Below are positions 23,750 through 30,735 of a DNA stretch of 64,000 bases, piece by piece. Within the stretch, counting starts at the first letter, position 1, and the number at the start of each line of letters is the position of its first letter. The stretch lies in the NCBI GenBank assembly GCA_020630715.1, contig JAHDIQ010000003.1, positions 62,001 through 126,000 on the forward strand, read 5' to 3'. The notes beneath the pieces are model-generated. The model had not been told where the DNA came from, searched no databases, and saw only the letters and a program-made list of their open reading frames with translations. The position numbers and the translations under genes were made by a program. Source of the stretch: Nonlabens sp. (GTDB lineage: Bacteria > Bacteroidota > Bacteroidia > Flavobacteriales > Flavobacteriaceae).

Positions 23750-26287
23750 ATGATTCTAGAAAGCTACATAAACGGCCAGTGGCAAACTGGTGAAGAGAAA
23801 AATACACGCCATATGTACGACGCCATTACTGGCGAAGTAATAGGACTTACCAGTACAGAAGGACTAGATATTGCCTGTGCATTACAATACGGTCGGGATC
23901 ATGGAAAGGCGTTGCGAGATATGACTTTCCAGCAACGTGGTAACATGATTAAAAAACTAGCGCTGTATCTTAACAAACGCAAAGCGCAGTTTTATGAAAT
24001 CAGTTATCGTACTGGTGCTACCAAAGCAGATAGTTGGGTAGATATAGAAGGTGGTTTTGGAAACCTGTTTGCAAATGCGAGTTTGCGTAAGTTGTTTCCA
24101 GATCAGAATTATGCCGTAGAAGGCGATCCTATCGATCTATCTCGTGGTGGTCGTTTTATGGCTCATCACATTCTGGTGCCTCGTCGAGGTGTTGCTGTTC
24201 ATATTAATGCTTTTAATTTCCCAGTATGGGGAATGTTAGAAAAATGTGCCGTAAACTGGATGGCTGGTATGCCAGCAGTAGTATTACCAGCGCCACAAAC
24301 TGCATTTCTTACAGAAGCCGTTGTGCGTGAGATCATCAATTCTGGAATTCTGCCAGAAGGTTCTTTACAGCTTTTGAGCGGTTTAACCACTAGCATTCTC
24401 GATACTGTAAACTCACAAGACGTAGTCACTTTTACAGGTAGCGCCGCAACAGGTCGTAAGTTAAAAGCACATCCACGATTACTAGAAGAATCAGTTCCAT
24501 TTACCATGGAAGCAGATAGTTTAAACTCATCTGTTCTAGGACCGGATGCCGTTCCTGGAACTCCAGAATTTGACATTTTTGTTAAAGAAGTTCGCAAGGA
24601 AATGACGTCTAAAGCTGGTCAAAAATGTACAGCGATCAGGAGAATCCTCGTTCCAGAAAACCTGATGGAAGATGTGCAAATCGCACTTGGAAAACAGCTT
24701 TCTAAAACCGTAATAGGTGATCCATTATTGAGAGAAACTCGTATGGGCGCATTGATTAATAACGACCAAAAAGAAACAACACTCGCTCAAATCCATAAAA
24801 TTGCCAAAACCGCAAATCTTGTTTACGGTAATCTCGATGAGGTAGAAATTCATGGAGATCGCGCTCAAAAAGGAGCCTTTATGTCGCCTATTTTGATGCG
24901 AGAAGACCAGCCGTTTAAAAACACAGCCGTTCACGAGATAGAATGTTTCGGTCCGGTGAGTACATTGATGCCGTATAAAAATCTGGATGAAGCCATTGAA
25001 CTGGCTCACATGGGTAAAGGTTCCTTAGTAAGTAGTGTGGTTACTGGTGATGACGCTTTCGCGAAAGCGTACACCATAAACGCCGCATCGTCTCATGGTA
25101 GAATATTGACTTTAAACAGAGAAAGCGCACCACAATCTACTGGACACGGCTCGCCATTACCACTGTTAATTCACGGTGGTCCAGGACGTGCTGGTGGTGG
25201 CGAGGAAATGGGTGGACTGCGCGGTATCAAACATTACATGCAACGATGTGCCGTGCAAGGAAGCCCGACATCGTTAACAGAAATCACGGGAATTTATCAG
25301 CCAAATGGCGCTTATAAGAAAGCCGAAAAACATCCTTTTGCCTATCATTATGAGGATATCAAGCCTGGAATGAGCTTAGAAACTCATAAAAGAACACTGA
25401 CTGATACAGATATCCAGAATTTCGCAAATCTCACATGGGATCATTTCTATGCACATACAGATATTACAAGTTTAGATGGTAGCATCTTTAAGAAACGTAC
25501 AGCGCACGGTTATTTCATTATCAGTGCAGCAGCAGGATTATTTGTATATCCTAATAAAGGACCTGTAAGTGCAAATTATGGACTAGAGGACATCCGTTTT
25601 TTAAGACCGTTGTATCATAACGATACCATTTATGTGCGATTGACTTGTAAAGAAAAACGAGAAAGAGATGTTGCTGGTCGTGAGCATCCATCTGGAATAG
25701 TGAAATGGTATGTAGAGGTTTTTGATGCAGAACCTGTAGATTATGAAAACGGTAAGACAGATGAAGAAGCTACAGCACTTGTAGCCGTAGCAACTATTCT
25801 TACCATGGTAGAGAAAAAACAAACGGTGTTCCCTAATATTAATGAAGACTATATTAAGTCCGCTTTCGCGAAATTAGACGCTGAATCAAAACCACAATGG
25901 GGAACGATGACATCACAACACATGGTAGAACATTTAGAAATGAGTTACCGAATTGCTGCTGGACAAAAGCAAGATTTTGAAATCGCCACACCAGAAAAAT
26001 ACCTAGATAAAGTTGCAGCAACCTTGTGGAATTATGATAAAATGCCAAAAAATCACAAAATGCCATTGATGAAAGATGGAGAGTTAGAAGAGTTGGTTCA
26101 CGACGATTTAGAAACAGCAAAAGCTAAGATGCTAGAAGCACGTGAAGAATACCTAGAATATTTTAAACGTAACCCAAAAGCAACGACTAAGAATGCCGTT
26201 TTTGGAGGATTAACTAAGTATGAGTGGACATTGCTGGAGAGGAAGCATGTTTATCATCACCTGACTCAATTTGGAGTAGCTAATTAA
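23750..26287 (+). CDS. paaZ: PaaZ (oxepin-CoA hydrolase / semialdehyde dehydrogenase) fused to a DinB-like C-terminal domain
   Basis: An 845-residue bifunctional ring-opening enzyme. The N-terminal aldehyde dehydrogenase (about 1-520) has catalytic Glu254 (MEADS) and Cys293 (GQKC); the MaoC-like enoyl hydratase domain (about 530-685) hydrolyses oxepin-CoA. Ordinary PaaZ is about 680 residues. Here residues about 692-845 add a helical domain resembling DUF1569/DinB (WGTMTSQHMVEHLEM with paired His; LERKHVYHHLTQFG at the end). A perfect 16-bp palindrome codes DAFAKAY in the dehydrogenase domain, and a half palindrome lies at the fusion junction. It heads the paaZ-F-Y run and carries an upstream operator. 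Confidence 0.93.
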   Translation: MILESYINGQWQTGEEKNTRHMYDAITGEVIGLTSTEGLDIACALQYGRDHGKALRDMTFQQRGNMIKKLALYLNKRKAQFYEISYRTGATKADSWVDIEGGFGNLFANASLRKLFPDQNYAVEGDPIDLSRGGRFMAHHILVPRRGVAVHINAFNFPVWGMLEKCAVNWMAGMPAVVLPAPQTAFLTEAVVREIINSGILPEGSLQLLSGLTTSILDTVNSQDVVTFTGSAATGRKLKAHPRLLEESVPFTMEADSLNSSVLGPDAVPGTPEFDIFVKEVRKEMTSKAGQKCTAIRRILVPENLMEDVQIALGKQLSKTVIGDPLLRETRMGALINNDQKETTLAQIHKIAKTANLVYGNLDEVEIHGDRAQKGAFMSPILMREDQPFKNTAVHEIECFGPVSTLMPYKNLDEAIELAHMGKGSLVSSVVTGDDAFAKAYTINAASSHGRILTLNRESAPQSTGHGSPLPLLIHGGPGRAGGGEEMGGLRGIKHYMQRCAVQGSPTSLTEITGIYQPNGAYKKAEKHPFAYHYEDIKPGMSLETHKRTLTDTDIQNFANLTWDHFYAHTDITSLDGSIFKKRTAHGYFIISAAAGLFVYPNKGPVSANYGLEDIRFLRPLYHNDTIYVRLTCKEKRERDVAGREHPSGIVKWYVEVFDAEPVDYENGKTDEEATALVAVATILTMVEKKQTVFPNINEDYIKSAFAKLDAESKPQWGTMTSQHMVEHLEMSYRIAAGQKQDFEIATPEKYLDKVAATLWNYDKMPKNHKMPLMKDGELEELVHDDLETAKAKMLEAREEYLEYFKRNPKATTKNAVFGGLTKYEWTLLERKHVYHHLTQFGVAN
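25054..25069. repeat. 16-bp palindrome, perfect copy (in paaZ)
   Basis: CGCTTTCGCGAAAGCG in the aldehyde dehydrogenase part of paaZ (residues about 435-440, read D-A-F-A-K-A-Y). Confidence 0.95.
25861..25873. repeat. Partial palindrome at the paaZ domain junction
   Basis: CGCTTTCGCGAAA, then diverging. It codes AFAK at residues about 705-708, just inside the start of the extra C-terminal domain. Confidence 0.7.
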
Positions 26288-26302
26288 CCGAATGCGCCCT
26301 GC

Positions 26303-26344
26303 GACTTGTTGATGGTAACAAGTCAAGCCGTCGCAGTACGGCTT
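26303..26344. repeat. Tandem hairpins in the paaZ-paaF gap
   Basis: Two adjacent hairpins: GACTTGTT (26303-26310) with AACAAGTC (26317-26324), and AAGCCGT (26325-26331) with ACGGCTT (26338-26344). They are GC-rich against the background and look like a dispersed REP-type element. Confidence 0.6.
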
Positions 26345-26374
26345 CGCTAAGTACAAACACAAAAACATATTAAG

Positions 26375-27127
26375 ATGAGTGATCCTTACGTAAAAACACA
26401 AACTGAAAACCAAATAACAACCATAGAATTCTTTCATCCTGCGCACAACTCCTTGCCTAGTGATGTGCTTGCAAATCTCGCACAAGCGATTACAGATGCA
26501 GGAAATGATGACGCTACTAAAGTGATCATCTTAAAGTCTGGTGGTGAGCGCACCTTTTGTGCAGGAGCTAGTTTTAAAGAACTAGTAGCCATAAATGATG
26601 AAAAAACTGGATTGCGGTTCTTTAGTGGCTTTGCAAATGTGATTAATGCGATGCGTAAGTGTCCTAAATTCATCATAGGTCGTGTACAAGGTAAAACTGT
26701 AGGTGGTGGCGTAGGAGTCGCTGCAGCAACAGACTATTGTTTTGCTACAAAATTTGCTGCTATTAAATTGAGTGAGCTTAATATAGGAATAGGTCCATTT
26801 GTAGTAGGTCCAGCAGTACAACGCAAATTAGGACTAACAGGAATGAGCCAGATTGCTATAAATGCAAATGAATTCTATTCGCCAGAATGGGCAAAAAACA
26901 AAGGCCTATTTGCTGAGGTTTATGATTCTACTGAAGAAATGGACACGGGAATTCAAGCATTTGCAGAGCATCTAGCTACCTATAATCCAGATGCAATGGC
27001 AGAGATGAAAAAAATGTTCTGGACTGGCTGTGAAGATTGGGATACTCTGTTGATAGAAAGAGCAGAGATTTCTGGACGATTAGTGTTGAGTGATTTTACT
27101 AAAGAGACGTTGAAGCGCTTTCGCTAG
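26375..27127 (+). CDS. paaF: Enoyl-CoA hydratase/isomerase family protein, probable PaaF
   Basis: A 250-residue crotonase-fold protein. Oxyanion-hole stretches RTFCAGASFKEL (residues about 54-65) and VQGKTVGGGVGVAAAT (about 107-122) are present. In the paa pathway a second crotonase, PaaF, hydrates 2,3-dehydroadipyl-CoA, and its place between paaZ and paaY fits that role. Sequence alone does not prove the substrate. The catalytic region SELNIGIGPFVVGPAVQ is less typical than in PaaG. Confidence 0.8.
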   Translation: MSDPYVKTQTENQITTIEFFHPAHNSLPSDVLANLAQAITDAGNDDATKVIILKSGGERTFCAGASFKELVAINDEKTGLRFFSGFANVINAMRKCPKFIIGRVQGKTVGGGVGVAAATDYCFATKFAAIKLSELNIGIGPFVVGPAVQRKLGLTGMSQIAINANEFYSPEWAKNKGLFAEVYDSTEEMDTGIQAFAEHLATYNPDAMAEMKKMFWTGCEDWDTLLIERAEISGRLVLSDFTKETLKRFR

Positions 27128-27165
27128 CTGTGAGTCCGTAGCTATGAGCCATGAGCTCTAAGTTT
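27126..27165 (+). repeat. Left arm of IVS-like element 3 (GYYNTGA array)
   Basis: Five consecutive 7-mers follow the paaF stop codon at once; the array ends 41 bp before the start codon of the broken S23/IVP gene. Confidence 0.8.
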
Positions 27166-27206
27166 ATTATTAAAATGCGTTAATCGCTAGAGAAAATAGA
27201 TTTCCT

Positions 27207-27581
27207 ATGAAATTTGAAAGTGAATATCATTTCAGTTTTGTAAACTTATTAGTGTATCAGAAAGCAATTGATTTTGGTGAAGTCTTTAATATGTTGGTTG
27301 AGTAATTTCCTAAAAAGGAAATGTATAGGTTGTCCTCTCAGTTCTGTATAGCAGCAGATTCCATAGCTGTAATTATTTCTGAAGGATCAGGAAGTACAGA
27401 TCCCAATTTTAATCGTTACTTGAAAACGGCTTGGGATAGCAGTCATGAATGTGTTACTTGGAATACAAAAGCATATCTAAGAAGTTACATTTCCCATGAA
27501 CAGTTTGAACAAAACAGATCAACTCTTACAGAAATAGGTAAAATGATCTCAGCACTCCGTAAAAAGTTAAAAACAAAGTGA
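27207..27581 (+). pseudogene. Four-helix-bundle protein, S23/IVP family (copy 3), internal stop
   Basis: The frame opens at ATG 27207 (MKFESEYHFSFVNLLVYQKA), a typical S23/IVP start, and runs into TAA at 27303-27305; the same frame then continues unbroken (FPKKEMYRLSSQFCIAADSI) to the stop at 27579. A single C-to-T change (CAA to TAA) in the codon before FPKKE, where the family usually has Gln or similar, explains it. The full product would be 124 residues. It is from a different subfamily than copies 1 and 2. An internal ATG at 27321 could give an 86-residue remnant. Confidence 0.8.
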
Positions 27582-27606
27582 TTTTTCTATAAATATTTTA
27601 TAAATT

Positions 27607-27635
27607 TTGCTCACAGCTCATAACTCAAAGCTTAA
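27607..27635 (-). repeat. Right arm of IVS-like element 3
   Basis: GCTCACAGCTCATAACTC and following bases pair with the left arm at 27126-27165. It ends directly before the paaY ATG. Confidence 0.8.
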
Positions 27636-28232
27636 ATGATCTACTCCTTCAAATCCCACATCCCAGTCATCCACGAGTCCAGCTTTGTACATCCACAGGC
27701 AACGGTCATCGGTAATGTTATTATAGGTAAGAATTGTTATGTGGGTCCTAGTGCGGTGATACGTGGTGATTGGGGCGAGATCATTCTAGAGGATGGAGTG
27801 AACGTACAAGAGAATTGTACCGTACACATGTTTCCAGGAAAAAGCATTACGCTTAAAGAAGGAGCACACGTAGGTCATGGAGCGATTATTCACGGTGCAA
27901 ATCTGGGACGTAATTGCATGATAGGAATGAATAGTGTGATTATGGATGATGCGGTCATAGGAGATGAGTGTATTGTAGGAGCCATGGCATTTGTAAAAGC
28001 TGAAGCTGTTTTTCAACCACGAAGTCTCATCGTAGGGAATCCTGCCAAAAAAATCAAAGAAGTCTCTCATCAAATGATCGCATGGAAAACGGCTGGAACA
28101 AAATTATACCAGCAATTGCCAGCAGATTGTCATAATACCATGAAAAAAGTAGAGCCATTAAGGGAAATCCCACAAAACAGACCCATTCAAGAAGACTTCT
28201 ATAAAACCTTACAAGAGATTAAAGGTAGTTAA
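27636..28232 (+). CDS. paaY: PaaY, gamma-carbonic-anhydrase-fold thioesterase
   Basis: A 198-residue left-handed beta-helix protein with hexapeptide repeats (residues about 15-145, for example VIGNVIIGKNCYVGPSAVIRGD) and three zinc-ligand histidines in the area of HVGHGAIIHG. PaaY hydrolyses dead-end CoA thioesters formed from unstable ring-opening products. Length is typical. The start codon follows directly on the right arm of IVS-like element 3, so translation might depend on how that arm folds (inference). Confidence 0.92.
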   Translation: MIYSFKSHIPVIHESSFVHPQATVIGNVIIGKNCYVGPSAVIRGDWGEIILEDGVNVQENCTVHMFPGKSITLKEGAHVGHGAIIHGANLGRNCMIGMNSVIMDDAVIGDECIVGAMAFVKAEAVFQPRSLIVGNPAKKIKEVSHQMIAWKTAGTKLYQQLPADCHNTMKKVEPLREIPQNRPIQEDFYKTLQEIKGS

Positions 28233-28320
28233 GCGATTAATTAAAACTGTTGATCTAATAAACTGAACTGATTTATTAATTATTTGCTAATTATTTATTC
28301 AAGGTTATATTTATAAGGTT

Positions 28321-28344
28321 GAAAATGAAGTGATTATCATTTTC
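28321..28344. promoter_or_regulatory. Inverted repeat in the aquaporin leader
   Basis: GAAAATGA and TCATTTTC, 8-bp arms with an 8-nt spacer, 34 bp before the aquaporin start. It could be an operator or a leader hairpin; no partner site was found in the window. Confidence 0.4.
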
Positions 28345-28377
28345 TTACTTTTTACTAACCCTAACAAATATTAAATC

Positions 28378-29082
28378 ATGAAAAAACTTTTAGCAGAATT
28401 TATTGGAACTTTTTGGCTCGTACTAGGTGGATGCGGTAGTGCCGTATTAGCAGCTGGTGTACCAGATATAGGAATAGGACTCGTAGGAGTTTCTTTAGCC
28501 TTTGGTCTAACCGTATTAACAGGTGCGTATGCATTAGGACATATTTCTGGTGGGCATTTTAACCCAGCAGTTTCCATAGGTTTATTTATGGGCGGTAGAT
28601 TTGAAGGTAAAAGCTTACCTGGATATATCGTTTCTCAAGTTTTAGGTGGTGCCGCAGGTGCTGCTATTCTATATTTAATAGTAAGTAGTTCTGCAGATTT
28701 TGCAGGATTAGGAACTAGTCCAGGATCATTTGCGACTAACTTTTATGATGCAAATGTATACGGTGTTAACTTTGGAATGGTAGGTGCGTTAGTCATAGAA
28801 GTTGTAATGACTTTTATGTTCTTAATCGTAATTCTAGGAGCAACTCACAAAAATGCCTCACCAGGTTTTGGTGGAATGGCGATAGGTCTTGCACTAACTT
28901 TAATTCACTTAATTAGTATACCGGTAACTAATACATCTGTTAATCCTGCACGTAGTACTGCGGTTGCATTGTTTGTTCCAGAATCTATGGGACAATTATG
29001 GTTATTCTGGGTAGCACCTATCGTTGGTGCAGTTTTAGCTGGAATTGTGTATAAATTTATGGCACCTCAAAAAGAAGACTAA
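28378..29082 (+). CDS. aqpZ: Aquaporin (AqpZ-like)
   Basis: A 234-residue membrane channel with six helices and two NPA motifs, HFNPAVS (NPA at 62-64) and SVNPARS (189-191). The His of the selectivity filter is in helix 5 ([10 protein letters not shown], about residue 177) and the Arg follows the second NPA, which favours a water channel over a glycerol channel. It has its own 145-bp AT-rich leader and a terminator after it. Confidence 0.93.
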   Translation: MKKLLAEFIGTFWLVLGGCGSAVLAAGVPDIGIGLVGVSLAFGLTVLTGAYALGHISGGHFNPAVSIGLFMGGRFEGKSLPGYIVSQVLGGAAGAAILYLIVSSSADFAGLGTSPGSFATNFYDANVYGVNFGMVGALVIEVVMTFMFLIVILGATHKNASPGFGGMAIGLALTLIHLISIPVTNTSVNPARSTAVALFVPESMGQLWLFWVAPIVGAVLAGIVYKFMAPQKED

Positions 29083-29107
29083 TTCTTCTAATATTATATT
29101 TTTTAAT

Positions 29108-29137
29108 AAGCCAGAGCAGCGATGTTCTGGCTTTTTT
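29108..29137 (+). terminator. Rho-independent terminator after aquaporin
   Basis: AAGCCAGA (29108-29115) pairs with TCTGGCTT (29126-29133) and runs into a T tract. Confidence 0.85.
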
Positions 29138-29142
29138 GTTTT

Positions 29143-29158
29143 CGCTTTCGCGAAAGCG
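29143..29158. repeat. 16-bp palindrome, perfect copy (before E2 gene)
   Basis: CGCTTTCGCGAAAGCG between the aquaporin terminator and the operator of the E2 gene. Confidence 0.95.
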
Positions 29159-29180
29159 GAATTACAACAAATATTTCACT

Positions 29181-29196
29181 ACTAACAAGCGTTAGT
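29181..29196. promoter_or_regulatory. Palindromic operator upstream of the E2 gene
   Basis: ACTAACAAGCGTTAGT, perfect 6-bp arms and the same N4 spacing as the paaE and paaZ sites. It ends 17 bp before the E2 start codon. Confidence 0.68.
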
Positions 29197-29213
29197 TTTC
29201 TTATTTTTATACC

Positions 29214-30566
29214 ATGGCAAAGACTATGGATTTCATACTCCCGAAAATGGGAGAATCAATAACTGAAGGAACCATCCTAAACTGGTTAGTGCAAGAAGGA
29301 GAATCCTTTGAAGAAGGCGATATATTAGTGGAAGTAGGAACGGATAAGGTAGATAATGAAGTGCCAGCTCCAGCAACTGGAATAATGTCTAAGCATTTAT
29401 GTGATCCAGGTGATGTGGTTGAAATAGGCAGCGTGATTGCTCAGTTTGAAGAAAGTGATGGTTTAGTGTCATCTGTTAACGTTACAAAGCGTAACGATAA
29501 AAAAGAACAGATTCCGCATCAAGTGCGGAATGACAAGTCAAATGTCAGTTCGAGCGCAGTCGTGAACAGTTCAAAAACACAAAACCCTGTTCGCTCAAAT
29601 TCAACTTCAAATTCAATTTCGAGTTCATACGTAAATCAAGACCTATTCGTAAGTCCATTAATAGATGCTATGGCTCGTCAGCATCATATTTCTTATGAAG
29701 AATTAGCGCGCATACCAGCAACAGGTCATGAAAACAGACTGCGTAAAAGTGATGTTGTTAATTATTTAAATGATGGACGTCCATTCCAGTTTGCACAAGC
29801 TGTGAGCAATGAGCCAGATCCTACAGCTTATCGCATACCACAATTAAATCTAGATAAAGGTAAAGGTCGTATTGTAGAAATGGATCGTATGCGCAGTATG
29901 ATTGCAGATCATATGGTCTATAGTAAACATACCAGTCCACATGTAACGGCTTATGTAGAGGCAGATATGACAGATCTAGTCAACTGGCGTAATGAGCATA
30001 AAATACCTTTTCAAGAAAAACACGGCGAGAAACTCACTTTCACACCGCTATTTGTAAAAGCAGTGGCAAGTGCTATTAAACAATACCCGATGATCAACTC
30101 GAGTCTAGACGGCAAGAATATCATCGTAAAAGAAGATATTAATGTAGGAATGGCTACGGCATTACCTACAGGTAATTTAATTGTACCAGTAGTAAAAAAC
30201 GCAGATCAAAAATCCCTTGTAGAACTAGCGACAGATGTGAATCGATTAGCACATCTAGCTCGTGAAAACAAATTAGGTGGTGATGATATAAAAGGTGGCT
30301 CCTTCACGATATCTAATGTAGGAACCTTTGGATCACTAATGGGAACACCTATTATCAACCAGCCAGAAGCTGCGATCCTAGCTACAGGAATCATTAAAAA
30401 ACGTGCAGAGGTGATTACAGAAAACGGAGAAGATCGTATCGAGATACGTAGTATGATGATGTTGAGTTTATCCTTTGATCATCGAGTGGTGGACGGGTTT
30501 TTAGGAGGCTCGTTTTTGAAGCAAGTTGCTTTGAATTTGGAATTTGCACCTGAAGAAGATTATTAA
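29214..30566 (+). CDS. Dihydrolipoamide acyltransferase (E2) of a 2-oxoacid dehydrogenase
   Basis: A 450-residue E2 protein: lipoyl domain with Lys45 (GTDKVDNE), a long linker (about 85-140), a peripheral subunit-binding domain (about 142-185) and a catalytic domain ending in FDHRVVDG (His423). It moves acyl groups to CoA; the family covers branched-chain and related 2-oxoacids. The linker is partly coded by genomic repeats: a REP-like hairpin (29511-29531) and a TCAAAT-type hexamer array (29595-29630). It carries the paa-type operator and is followed by the E1 gene. E3 is not in the window. Confidence 0.93.
   Translation: MAKTMDFILPKMGESITEGTILNWLVQEGESFEEGDILVEVGTDKVDNEVPAPATGIMSKHLCDPGDVVEIGSVIAQFEESDGLVSSVNVTKRNDKKEQIPHQVRNDKSNVSSSAVVNSSKTQNPVRSNSTSNSISSSYVNQDLFVSPLIDAMARQHHISYEELARIPATGHENRLRKSDVVNYLNDGRPFQFAQAVSNEPDPTAYRIPQLNLDKGKGRIVEMDRMRSMIADHMVYSKHTSPHVTAYVEADMTDLVNWRNEHKIPFQEKHGEKLTFTPLFVKAVASAIKQYPMINSSLDGKNIIVKEDINVGMATALPTGNLIVPVVKNADQKSLVELATDVNRLAHLARENKLGGDDIKGGSFTISNVGTFGSLMGTPIINQPEAAILATGIIKKRAEVITENGEDRIEIRSMMMLSLSFDHRVVDGFLGGSFLKQVALNLEFAPEEDY
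29511..29531. repeat. REP-like hairpin inside the E2 coding sequence
   Basis: ATTCCGCA-TCAAG-TGCGGAAT, perfect 8-bp arms, read in frame as part of the flexible linker (QIPHQVRND). The type is common as an intergenic repeat in bacteria. Confidence 0.75.
29595..29630. repeat. In-frame hexamer array in the E2 linker
   Basis: Units TCAAAT, TCAACT, TCAAAT, TCAATT, TCGAGT code the Ser/Asn/Thr-rich linker SNSTSNSISSS. Reverse-complemented they resemble the GAARTY hexamers of IVS-like element 2. Confidence 0.7.
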
Positions 30567-30735
30567 AGAATTTGAATTTTCGCGCTCGACGTGGAAACTG
30601 CTAGTTTATTACGGTGCATAGTGCCATACCATTAATAGGATGTCAATCTGAGCTTGTTAAAGACGATTTGAACATCTGCTAAGTTAACTATTAAGCAATG
30701 CCGTTCTTCAACGGCTTGACATAAAAACAAACAAA
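30567..30735. other. E2-E1 gap with dispersed repeat fragments
   Basis: It contains GTCAATCTGAGCTTGTTAAA (related to the GAGCTTGTCGAA repeats) and a hairpin GCCGTT-CTTC-AACGGC (30700-30715). No gene is seen. Confidence 0.6.

Larger units (their letters stand above)
27126..27635 (+). mobile_element. IVS-like element 3: nonsense-mutated S23/IVP gene framed by inverted 7-nt repeat arms
   Basis: The left arm (27126-27165) is an array of 7-mers (GCTGTGA, GTCCGTA, GCTATGA, GCCATGA, GCTCTAA). The right arm (27607-27635), reverse-complemented, reads GCTTTGA, GTTATGA, GCTGTGA. The arms pair over about 22 nt with five mismatches and no gaps. The unit sits between paaF and paaY, in operon direction, and its right arm abuts the paaY start codon. 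The design equals elements 1 and 2, but the repeat unit is different and 7 rather than 6 nt long. Confidence 0.6.

Noticed and set aside
27321-27581. Separate 86-residue gene with its own start
   Set aside because: The same frame continues upstream past a single TAA to a typical S23/IVP N-terminus, so it is the tail of a broken gene.
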